55,613 nucleotides of DNA from Candidatus Bathyarchaeota archaeon (lineage in GTDB: Archaea > Thermoproteota > Bathyarchaeia > 40CM-2-53-6), in the NCBI GenBank assembly GCA_005888745.1, contig VBBS01000031.1:1-55613 (forward strand). Reading direction: 5' to 3'. Position numbers and translations under genes: made by a program. Shown piece by piece: positions 26,681 to 34,003 of the stretch. Below the pieces are notes generated by a model. That model had not been told where the DNA came from and searched no databases. It saw only the letters and a program-made list of their open reading frames with translations. Numbering within the stretch: position 1 is the first letter of the stretch; every line of letters starts with the position of its first letter.

Positions 26681-26947
26681 ATGATTGTTGGTCGTCCTGT
26701 TCTTCTCTACGACAATGATTGTGGAATCTGCACTCGATTTGCGCACGTTGCAAGTTCTCTCTCGAGGGGTTGGGTGGACACGGTCGGATTGTTTACCGAG
26801 AGAGGGAAGAGGATAAAGTCGGAGTTCTTTCGTCCTATTGATAGACCGGATGAGATGTTTTGGCTCATATTCCGAGATACGGGTTATGGCGGTAGGAGCG
26901 GACTCTTACCCTTGGCTCGAGAGGTAATCAGAGGGAGACTGCTTTGA
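26681..26947 (+). CDS. DCC-family thiol-disulfide oxidoreductase-like protein, short
   Basis: This protein of 88 residues belongs to the DCC (DUF393) family, named for its Asp-Cys-Cys motif. 'LLYDNDCGICTRFAHVAS' holds the redox CxxC near residue 18. The family is usually 110-140 residues long; this copy stops after 'LPLAREVIRGRLL' and so lacks the C-terminal helices. A natural short form or a truncation are both possible. ATG 26681 is chosen; TTG 26669 would add four residues. Confidence 0.65.
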   Translation: MIVGRPVLLYDNDCGICTRFAHVASSLSRGWVDTVGLFTERGKRIKSEFFRPIDRPDEMFWLIFRDTGYGGRSGLLPLAREVIRGRLL

Positions 26948-27056
26948 GCGAGCGAACGGGGGAAAGTTGCCCTAGACCGAGAAACGCAGTCCAGCGGGTT
27001 CTTGGAACCCTGCGAAGAGGAAGAGTTGTCAAGAGAAAGAGAACTGAGGTTTCCCT

Positions 27057-28607
27057 CTAGTTCAGTCGAAGACTCTTGTCAGCATCATATCCCAGTGATC
27101 GTCCCCAAGCTTTGATGCTATCCAAGATCTTCTTCGAGCCGAACCAACATAACGTCGTGAAGATAGCTTTGAAGGCCGGGTTCAGCTTCATGAGCGTCGG
27201 CGGCATCGAGTGTAGCTCTAGTACCGTATGTCTCCAGCTTCTGTAGATGACCCAGAACCTCGCCTCATCAATAGCCTCATCAATATTGAAGAAGCCCTTG
27301 TTCTTCAAAACACCCAGCGGGACAAAGCTGAGAGGCGTGACGGTGAAGTGTGCTCTGTTCCCGATCTCTTTTCGGAGACCATGCTCCATCTTATCGATCA
27401 ACCGGACAGTCTCGATCGCATCGTCAGCGGTTTCTCCGGGCAACCCGACTATGACCGTGTAGGCTGGGAACCAATAGTTCTCGTTGAAGATTCGTGTGCC
27501 ATTGTAGATCACTTCCTGCCATTCGCTAGGGCTGAACGGTTTCACCTTCAAAGGCATGTATTTGCGGATAAGCTCTGTAGACCCTGTCTCGAGTCCTGAC
27601 TGAATTCCGATATACTTGTCATCCTTCGCACGGACCGTATCAGATATTTCCTTGATTAACTCTGGATCGGCTGCCGCCGGTGCTGTTGTTCCATGGGTCG
27701 GGTTCGCGTAAGTGATGCCACCCTGAGTCATTACTGTCTTGAATAGGTCAACAACCGCCTCGTGGTTGGGCATGAACCCGTTCTTGTCTTCAAGCTTGTA
27801 GAGGAAAATGTCTTCGCTGTGAATCCACACGTTCGGGTTTCCAATCTTCCTGTTAACCGCGATCTCCCTCTCAATCTTGTCGGCTGGGTAGTATTTTGCC
27901 GTGCGAAGGTTTGGCTCGCAGAACTGGCAGTTGCGGCCGCAGCCTCTCATGACTTCGACAAGCCCGTGAGTTGAAGCTCCAACGATGTCGGGGATCTGCT
28001 CTAGCTTTGGTCCACGGGGGACGTGGATGAACTCTGGTGCGCCGTTGAATTCTATGTCGTTGTAGATGTCTTGTATGACATGGTCGCACTCTCCGATCAC
28101 GGTATGGTTGACGCCAAGAGCCCTGGTCTGTTCGTCCTTGGTTTCCATCTGCCAAGCGCCTGATCCACCGAGGACGAGTTTGGCCTTGGGAAACCGTTTC
28201 CTCGCTCGGTTAACCTCATAGACCAGCTCAAGGAATTTCCTCTTGGTGTACGCTGTCAATTGACCCCCGTCAGTGAACATCATGCTGACGGGTCCGAGTC
28301 CCAAAGGATCCATGGTAGATATTCCGATTATCCGGGTGTCCTCATCGACGAACTTGGATACATGCTCAGGATGGGCGACCACGACCTCCTCGGGCTTGTA
28401 CGTCCTAAGAATTGACGCTTCCAGCTTTCTGAGCCCGTAGGGCGCCATCTGCGCAACTCCGTTGTTGTGTTTTACCTGCGGGGAGAGGAAGTCAAATACG
28501 ATTCGGGGGACTTTTTCTGCAGGCGCGCAGCTGAAGAAAGGGAGCAGGGGTATACCCCAGTACTCGCTCATCTGGGTTGCGTCTGCCGTGAGCACTATTC
28601 TAGCCAT
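27057..28607 (-). CDS. radical SAM protein with N-terminal B12-binding-like domain
   Basis: This 516-residue protein has an N-terminal region of about 200 residues with the layout of a cobalamin-binding Rossmann domain. It includes 'IIGISTMDPLGLGP' and 'KLVLGGSGAW' but no clear DxHxxG. A radical SAM domain follows with Cys223-x3-Cys227-x2-Cys230 ('CGRNCQFC'). The C-terminus is helical. Related archaeal enzymes act on C-H bonds of lipids, including the GrsA/GrsB ring-forming and Tes enzymes of tetraether lipids; nearby isoprenoid genes make this attractive, but I cannot assign it. It is transcribed away from a 357-nt gap shared with tnpB. Confidence 0.85.
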   Translation of the reverse strand: MARIVLTADATQMSEYWGIPLLPFFSCAPAEKVPRIVFDFLSPQVKHNNGVAQMAPYGLRKLEASILRTYKPEEVVVAHPEHVSKFVDEDTRIIGISTMDPLGLGPVSMMFTDGGQLTAYTKRKFLELVYEVNRARKRFPKAKLVLGGSGAWQMETKDEQTRALGVNHTVIGECDHVIQDIYNDIEFNGAPEFIHVPRGPKLEQIPDIVGASTHGLVEVMRGCGRNCQFCEPNLRTAKYYPADKIEREIAVNRKIGNPNVWIHSEDIFLYKLEDKNGFMPNHEAVVDLFKTVMTQGGITYANPTHGTTAPAAADPELIKEISDTVRAKDDKYIGIQSGLETGSTELIRKYMPLKVKPFSPSEWQEVIYNGTRIFNENYWFPAYTVIVGLPGETADDAIETVRLIDKMEHGLRKEIGNRAHFTVTPLSFVPLGVLKNKGFFNIDEAIDEARFWVIYRSWRHTVLELHSMPPTLMKLNPAFKAIFTTLCWFGSKKILDSIKAWGRSLGYDADKSLRLN

Positions 28608-28949
28608 TCATCTATACCTCAAACACACTTTGCTTTAGTTAGGATTAGGTCTCTCTTCCGACCGGTCTTCCCTAAAACAACCTGTTTTCGAAGTGCTATG
28701 TATTTTAAACTAGCGTTTCATTTCAACCGTAAAATCATCAATCGCCCTTGTTAGGATACCTTTCAGGGTAGAAAGCTATCCTTCTTTCCGATGAGACGTA
28801 GAGAGGGCCGCAACTCATCCGAGACTGTACAGAAAGTGGGTTGTTCGGCAAAAAAAAGTTTGGAGTTCAGCAGATTCTCCGCAGAACTCTCTCAATGAAG
28901 ATCCAGTACCTATCCCGTTCCCTGATCGGATCTCTTCGACAGGTTCTGT
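28608..28949. other. intergenic stretch between radical SAM gene and tnpB
   Basis: Both flanking genes lie on the minus strand. This gap therefore holds the promoter region of the radical SAM gene (AT-rich GTTTAAAATAC around 28698-28708 and a GAGGT site near the ATG) and the sequence beyond the tnpB 3' end. No other gene is supported. Confidence 0.4.
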
Positions 28950-28972
28950 CAAGTTGTCTGTTGCTCAACTTG
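28950..28972. repeat. inverted repeat at the tnpB 3' end
   Basis: CAAGTTG and CAACTTG form a perfect 7-bp stem with a 9-nt loop. It overlaps the tnpB stop codon and lies just beyond the conserved AGTCGATG octamer. It may fold in the guide RNA or act as a terminator. Confidence 0.55.
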
Positions 28973-30101
28973 ACTGACCTCCATCGACTTTGAGGATTAG
29001 GGTCACACCATTCGGTTCCCGTTCCTCTACCATTGCTTCACTTGGAGGCCCCTTCACCCTGAACCTCAGGGCTGCGGATAGAACGTTGCGGGCCGCGTTC
29101 ACATCACGGTCTATGCACCCGCAACGGGGACATTCAACTATTCGGCTCTCCTTGGCGAACACTTGGTCACCGCACTTCGAGCACTTTGAAGATGTCCCTC
29201 GCGGACTGACATAATGGACTGGGAGGCCCTCCCATCTTGCTTTGTAGGATAGTTGGCGCTGGAATTCGTAGAAGCTACATGCGTTCATGCGAAATCGGTA
29301 GTGTTTGTTCTGGCTATTGCCCCTGCGGTAGAGCTTCCGGATGCCTTTGATATTTTCAAGTACGATGCCCAGACTGTTCTGTTTCGCTTGGCGGACGATT
29401 GATGCGGACGCGTTGTGGAGGACGGGGTTGACCCTGTTCCGTTCTATTCTGCCATATTTTCCATAGATATATCTTCGAATACGCGCATCGTTTCTATGGA
29501 ACCTGCTCTTCGTCATTCGACATAGCGCCTTGGATAAGGTTGCCTTGTCCAGGCTATGGCGGGAAGTTTTGCCCGCTGTATCTGCCATAGTCACATTGTC
29601 CAGATTACGGTCGATAGCCAACAGTCCTGTCGTCTTGACTGGCGCGATCTCCTTCGAATAGGCTATGTTCAGGCTGTCCGGGGTCAGTGTGACGGACCGG
29701 ATATTTGTTCTGTCCAGAACGGAGACTGTGTGGGGGTTGACTTCTATCTTGATCTTGCTTGGGAGGTTCAGTATGCTCTTCTTCACTCTCAGCCCGTAGC
29801 ATGCGGCGGTGACCAGGGAAGCTCGTCTGCAGTAGGAGATTTCAACGTGATGGTCTCGCAGGAGTTTTCTATAATTCGTCAGTATTCCGGCGGCCCTGCT
29901 TATAGCGCAGAGCTTGTAGGCAGTTGTGATCTGGTATTGTCTGAGTTTCGAATAGGAGGCTTTGCTTAGACTCTTCATCGAGCGCCTGTTCTCCTTCAGA
30001 CCTATGGTTATGCACTGGTTTACTATTCCGCGGAAGGTCTCCATGAAACCCATTAGTTCGGAAGATGGCCGATAGCTCTGCTTAACCGTCTTCACAAGCA
30101 T
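28965..30101 (-). CDS. tnpB: TnpB RNA-guided nuclease of IS605/IS1341-type element
   Basis: This 378-residue TnpB is complete. RuvC residues Asp164 ('AIDRN'), Glu249 ('VLENIKG') and Asp333 ('DRDVNAARN') are intact, as are the zinc-ribbon cysteines 307, 310, 324 and 327. TnpB proteins use an RNA from the element's 3' end to cut matching DNA. No TnpA transposase is next to it. The C-terminal tail ('PPSEAMVEE') overlaps the conserved element end. It shares 'YKLCAISRAAGIL' and overall layout with the TnpB at 37128 but is clearly diverged from it. Confidence 0.93.
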   Translation of the reverse strand: MLVKTVKQSYRPSSELMGFMETFRGIVNQCITIGLKENRRSMKSLSKASYSKLRQYQITTAYKLCAISRAAGILTNYRKLLRDHHVEISYCRRASLVTAACYGLRVKKSILNLPSKIKIEVNPHTVSVLDRTNIRSVTLTPDSLNIAYSKEIAPVKTTGLLAIDRNLDNVTMADTAGKTSRHSLDKATLSKALCRMTKSRFHRNDARIRRYIYGKYGRIERNRVNPVLHNASASIVRQAKQNSLGIVLENIKGIRKLYRRGNSQNKHYRFRMNACSFYEFQRQLSYKARWEGLPVHYVSPRGTSSKCSKCGDQVFAKESRIVECPRCGCIDRDVNAARNVLSAALRFRVKGPPSEAMVEEREPNGVTLILKVDGGQSS

Positions 30102-30256
30102 GTCTCATCCACCGAAGGAGTTGGCAATTCTCTTCGACACATGAAACGCCTTGGGCCGGGGAAGTAGAAGGCTTGGAGAGCAGGGAGAATCTGACGGGGG
30201 TCTCCATCTCTAGTGAGCGATGTCCATAAAAGAGACGATGCTTCCTTGACAGCATC

Positions 30257-30712
30257 ATGCAAGCGACCACCAGTATCCAAGCAGGAATGCACGCTCCAGA
30301 GTTCACCTCTCTCTTGACGACAGGCGATGTAGTGAAGCTCAATGATTACAAGGGAAAGAAAGTTGTTCTTTACTTCTATCCGAAAGACGATACTCCTGGC
30401 TGTACCATCGAGGCTTGCGGTCTCAGGGATCAATACGCGAAAATTCGCGAGCTAGGGGCCGAGGTTCTGGGCGTGAGCGTTGATAATGTCTCGTCCCATC
30501 AACATTTTACGCAAAAGTTCAATCTTCCATTCCAATTGGTAGCGGATTCCGACAAGAGCATCACGAAGGCCTATGGAGTTCTGAACGAGAAATCCAACAT
30601 GGCCAGACGGGTTACGTTCATCATCGACGAAAAAGGGGTCGTCGAGAGAGTATTCGATCCCGTTAAAGCTGATGCTCACACGCAGCAAGTAATCGATGCT
30701 CTATCCCAATAG
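30257..30712 (+). CDS. bcp: peroxiredoxin, BCP type
   Basis: This 151-residue thiol peroxidase reduces hydrogen peroxide and organic hydroperoxides in the cytoplasm. The peroxidatic Cys49 lies in 'DDTPGCTIEAC', and Cys54, five residues on, is the usual resolving cysteine of atypical two-Cys BCP enzymes. ATG 30257 gives a normal N-terminus. The gene is divergent from tnpB. It fits the aerobic lifestyle suggested by the oxidase. Confidence 0.94.
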   Translation: MQATTSIQAGMHAPEFTSLLTTGDVVKLNDYKGKKVVLYFYPKDDTPGCTIEACGLRDQYAKIRELGAEVLGVSVDNVSSHQHFTQKFNLPFQLVADSDKSITKAYGVLNEKSNMARRVTFIIDEKGVVERVFDPVKADAHTQQVIDALSQ

Positions 30713-30824
30713 CTGTTCGCGCCCTCCAAAAGACCCAACTAGCACGGCTCGTAGGAGCCCATCCACCCCTAGTCTCATCTAGGGATCTGCTTGGGAAGCT
30801 TGCTAGAAGCCATATGATGAACGC

Positions 30825-31535
30825 CTAGATTTTCACTAAACTGTCGTCCTGAAATAGCGTCTTCTGCTGGCCAAAGCTCTCGTAAACCTTTCGAGGTATC
30901 GAGATATCTGCGAGATACAAATCCCCTACATAAGGTGAAGCACTCGGGGAAAGGAACCCAGTCTTGGGCAGCGCCAAAGTAACAGTTGCGGTCGCCTTGA
31001 TACATGGGTCATAGATCTCACCCGTCGTCGCGTTCATCCCTGAGGGAAGATCCAGAGCCAAGATTGGCCGACCAGTTCCGTTGGCATTCTTGATCATCAT
31101 AGCTACCCTGTCCCGAGGATTTCCCTCCAGCCCATACCCAATGAGCCCATCGATCAGCAGATCATAATCCCTCAGAACATAGTCTGCTGATAGAATCGGG
31201 ATTTCCATTTTTTCGAGGATATCCCACTGTCTGAGTGGCGCGCTCTTCATTCTATCTTTGGCTGTTCCAGCAATTACCTCGACATTGATGCCCCAATTCG
31301 CTAGGTGTCTCGCAGCAACCATCCCATCACCACCATTGTTGCCCCCTCCGACAAGACAGGCGACGCGCTTCCCGATAGTTGTCCGTGGCAACATGCGCGT
31401 GACCAATGTGGCAGTGGCTCGGCCCGCGTTTTCCATCAGCATGAGAACATCGACATGGAACTCTCGAATCGTTACGTCGTCTATCCTTCGCATCTCGTCA
31501 GCCGTAACATAGACGACTCCCGCCTTCTCTTGCAC
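30825..31535 (-). CDS. nnrE: NAD(P)H-hydrate epimerase (YjeF N-terminal domain)
   Basis: This 236-residue protein is the stand-alone YjeF N-terminal domain that epimerises damaged NAD(P)HX. 'CLVGGGNNGGDGMVAARHL' (about residues 60-78) is the signature, followed by 'LLIDGLIGYGLEGNPR' and 'ILALDLPSGMNATTGE'. The partner dehydratase domain, fused in many archaea and bacteria, is absent here and must be encoded elsewhere. Start is GTG 31535. Confidence 0.92.
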   Translation of the reverse strand: MQEKAGVVYVTADEMRRIDDVTIREFHVDVLMLMENAGRATATLVTRMLPRTTIGKRVACLVGGGNNGGDGMVAARHLANWGINVEVIAGTAKDRMKSAPLRQWDILEKMEIPILSADYVLRDYDLLIDGLIGYGLEGNPRDRVAMMIKNANGTGRPILALDLPSGMNATTGEIYDPCIKATATVTLALPKTGFLSPSASPYVGDLYLADISIPRKVYESFGQQKTLFQDDSLVKI

Positions 31536-31630
31536 GTTCTCCCATCACTCTGTCGAGCAGATATACCCAATGTATCACGAATGAGGAATATTCAAAACTT
31601 GAACAAATAGAACGATAACAAGGTTGAGAG

Positions 31631-32812
31631 TTGCAGCTCCTAATTGATGATGTTCAGCTCTGGGATGGTACTGGCTCACCCGCGCAGCCCAAGATGTCCG
31701 TCGAGATTCGTGATGGGCGAATCAAATGGATAGGACCCGCATCCCAATGGCAAGGTAGCCGAACTAGTGTTCGAGTTGTTGACGGCAGAGCTCGAACATT
31801 GATTCCGGGTCTCATGGATTGTCATGTTCACTATAGCAGTCCAGGCGGGCCCGAATGGATCGCGCGATTTACTGATCCTCTTCCTGAGATATCTATGCGT
31901 GCGGTTGAACTAGCTGAGACGAGTTTACGAAGCGGGGTTACAACCGCGCGTGACGTGGGTGCGCCCGAGGGGGTCAGCATCAGGCTCGCACGAGCCGCTC
32001 GAGCAGGGGAGGTTCGCGCCCCGAACATTCGTGCTGCGGGAACTTGGATTGCCCACCGAGGCACCTACGTTTCCTTCGCAAGGCTATTCAAAGAAGCCGG
32101 CGAGCTACGAAACGCGATCAAGACAGAGATTGAGGCTGGAGCAGACCTCATCAAGGTTGCACTAGCAGGCTGGAATGAGGGCGCACGTCCACAAGACGCG
32201 CCGGATATTCCATTCGACAAGAAACTCCTCGCTGTAGCCGTCGAAGAAGCCCACAAGGCAGGATTCAAGATCGCATGCCACGCCAACGACGCCGCAAGCT
32301 GTCGAATAGCCGCCCATGCCGGTGTTGATTCGCTTGAGCACGGGATGTTTCTCGAAGCACAAGATCTTGAAGCCATGGTGAAATACAAAACGTACCTCGT
32401 CCCGACAATGTCAGTCTGGGACGCCATGCTCTACTACGCACGCGCAGTTGATTGGCCTGAAGCCCGCAGGAAGAGAGCGGAGGATCTGCGGCAAGGTTCG
32501 CGTGTAGCTGTCACGGCCGGAATCAAGGCTGGTGTGAGGATAGCATTGGGGACAGATGCTGGTGGTGGAGCTGCACGTCACGGTCGAATCGCTAGAGAAG
32601 CTGAATTGATGGTCGAGTGTGGGATGGAGCCGCGCGATGCTCTCATTGCTGCGACGTCCAGCGCAGCTGCTTTGATAGGCGAAAGCGAGCGCGGGACGAT
32701 CGAGGCAGGAAAGATTGCAGACCTGGTCTTACTAGACGCGAATCCTCTGGAGAACATCGGAGCACTGCGGTTAATCGTGGACGTGTTTCAAGAAGGAAGG
32801 CGTGTAGGGTAA
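31631..32812 (+). CDS. amidohydrolase-family metal-dependent hydrolase
   Basis: This 393-residue TIM-barrel enzyme resembles imidazolonepropionase- and prolidase-like amidohydrolases. Metal ligands are the HxH of 'MDCHVHYS', Lys in 'DLIKVALAG', His in 'ACHAND', His in 'LEHGMF' and Asp in 'LGTDAGGG'. The small N-terminal and C-terminal strands ('DGRIKWIG', 'GKIADLVLLDANPLENI') form the flanking beta domain. The start is TTG. The substrate is not evident. It is divergent from nnrE. Confidence 0.9.
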   Translation: MQLLIDDVQLWDGTGSPAQPKMSVEIRDGRIKWIGPASQWQGSRTSVRVVDGRARTLIPGLMDCHVHYSSPGGPEWIARFTDPLPEISMRAVELAETSLRSGVTTARDVGAPEGVSIRLARAARAGEVRAPNIRAAGTWIAHRGTYVSFARLFKEAGELRNAIKTEIEAGADLIKVALAGWNEGARPQDAPDIPFDKKLLAVAVEEAHKAGFKIACHANDAASCRIAAHAGVDSLEHGMFLEAQDLEAMVKYKTYLVPTMSVWDAMLYYARAVDWPEARRKRAEDLRQGSRVAVTAGIKAGVRIALGTDAGGGAARHGRIAREAELMVECGMEPRDALIAATSSAAALIGESERGTIEAGKIADLVLLDANPLENIGALRLIVDVFQEGRRVG

Positions 32813-32900
32813 GTCGCTTTTTCATAGAACGTAACAGCGCTCCTAATACCGCTGCTCCCGCCTCTGAATCCTCGGAATGGGCTTAGAAGTCAGAAGTCTA

Positions 32901-33022
32901 TGGTGGACCGGGCGGGATTTGAACCCGCGGCCTTCCGGAATCTAGACCATCAACTGGTTTGCAAACCGGACGTTCTTCGGCCTGACCACACTTGTCAGCA
33001 TACCAGGCTGAACTACCGGCCC
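32901..33022 (-). tRNA. tRNA-Ala (UGC) with two introns
   Basis: The ends pair as GGGCCGG with CCGGTCC, giving the G3:U70 alanine identity pair, and CCA is encoded. The anticodon stem TCCGG/CCGGA encloses TTTGCAA (anticodon TGC), interrupted by a 20-nt intron (32939-32958) at or next to position 37/38. A second, 24-nt intron (32975-32998) splits the 3' strand of the D-stem (GTTC pairs with G and AAC across it); its ends pair as CTGAC/GTCAG. The T-arm is GCGGG-TTCAAAT-CCCGC. Removing 44 nt leaves 78 nt including CCA. Exact splice positions can shift by a base or two. Confidence 0.9.
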
Positions 33023-33049
33023 ACTCGGCCGAACCCGATATTCTACCGG

Positions 33050-33058
33050 GTTAAAGCC
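33050..33058 (-). promoter_or_regulatory. TATA-like box of tRNA-Ala
   Basis: GCTTTAACC on the minus strand lies about 30 nt before the first tRNA nucleotide, the usual distance for an archaeal tRNA promoter. Confidence 0.45.
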
Positions 33059-33192
33059 TTTGACGAAGCGGCATACTTGAGTGAAACATCAGACGACCGC
33101 GAGTCAAAAAATAAGCATGCTTTTCTAGACCCTCCGGGGGTGGTCGATTTTCCCGCGCCCGGATCTTCGCGAAATCGTTCCCAATTGGATTG

Positions 33193-33317
33193 TGGGGCCG
33201 CCGGCGGGACTTTCCCACCTACCAGGGGTGTTTTGAACCCGCCCTAGAGACTCCATAGGCCAAGGCGTTTCGACACGTCTTTCAGGCCTCTGCGCTACCA
33301 AGCTACGCTACGGCGGC
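33193..33317 (-). tRNA. tRNA-Phe (GAA) with anticodon-loop and T-loop introns
   Basis: GCCGCCG pairs with CGGCGGC, the acceptor stem common to archaeal tRNA-Phe. The D-arm is GCGT-loop-GCGC. The anticodon stem GAGGC/GTCTC holds CTGAAA-A (anticodon GAA) with a 27-nt intron (33253-33279) after position 37. A four-nt variable loop (TAGG) and T-stem GCGGG/CCCGC follow. The T-loop TTCAAGT is split by a 22-nt intron (33211-33232). Removing both leaves exactly 76 nt with CCA. Position 73 is C, not the expected A, and G precedes position 1. GCCTT is an alternative partner for GAGGC but would leave an oversized variable loop. Confidence 0.8.
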
Positions 33318-33609
33318 CACGCGGGAGACCGGCTGGTATGGAGGAATATGTAAGTTTGCAAACTCTCTCCGACAAAATCTTGCACTGGTCTTGGTAATGC
33401 TATCGCTTGCCCGGTCGAATCTGCCTCTGAAAAGTTACACTAATCCATCTATTTCTCCAACGGACAGAATGTGTTATTTCAATGAACATGATATTGCTCG
33501 GGTACAAAACGACCCTGGGCCCAGCGTACCCCGTAGACGATGAGCTTTAGATTTCTACAAAACGGCTATGAAATCCCTGACCATGTAACAGCCTCTCTAG
33601 ATGTAGAAA
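33318..33609. other. intergenic stretch upstream of tRNA-Phe
   Basis: On the minus strand an AT-rich TTACATATT lies about 30-35 nt before the tRNA-Phe 5' end and is probably its promoter. No gene is seen in the rest. Confidence 0.4.
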
Positions 33610-33867
33610 ATGGCAACCGCGAAAAATGAGCTCCTCCTGCTCAGGACCTTCAGGCTCGCCCTCCCTGCTGCTCTACTGGCTACCCTCCTTTGGACACTTG
33701 AATTCGGAGATTCCACGAGACAATGGATATACAACGGACTTGGCGCAAACGCCAACAACATCGTCTTCATCATCGGGCTAGTGCTCGTTGTGGGACTCTA
33801 CTGGTTCATGGGCGTGTACGAGCGGAAGATCCTCTACGAGAACCGGCACACCAGACCCGCGTTCTAA
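33610..33867 (+). CDS. small two-helix membrane protein
   Basis: This 85-residue protein has two hydrophobic segments (about residues 13-30 and 49-69). A basic C-terminal tail ('YERKILYENRHTRPAF') probably lies in the cytoplasm. ATG 33610 is the only sensible start. It stands 136 nt before nfo on the same strand. No family is recognised. Confidence 0.65.
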   Translation: MATAKNELLLLRTFRLALPAALLATLLWTLEFGDSTRQWIYNGLGANANNIVFIIGLVLVVGLYWFMGVYERKILYENRHTRPAF

Positions 33868-34003
33868 CCCAGCAGCAGAAACAAACCAACGCTTCCTCCT
33901 CTATTTTATTCCAGTCTCCAAATTCTTCAGGAACATTTCTTCTCTGAGAGCCAAAGCTATCTACCACGAGACCTGCCTGACAAGCGGGCTGTAGAACACG
34001 GGT

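Noticed and set aside
33193-33317. tRNA-Ser/Leu (class II) or tRNA-His reading of this gene
   Set aside because: A long variable arm would require an 8-nt anticodon loop, and no TTGTG loop exists for His. The two-intron tRNA-Phe model gives exactly 76 nt with complete stems.
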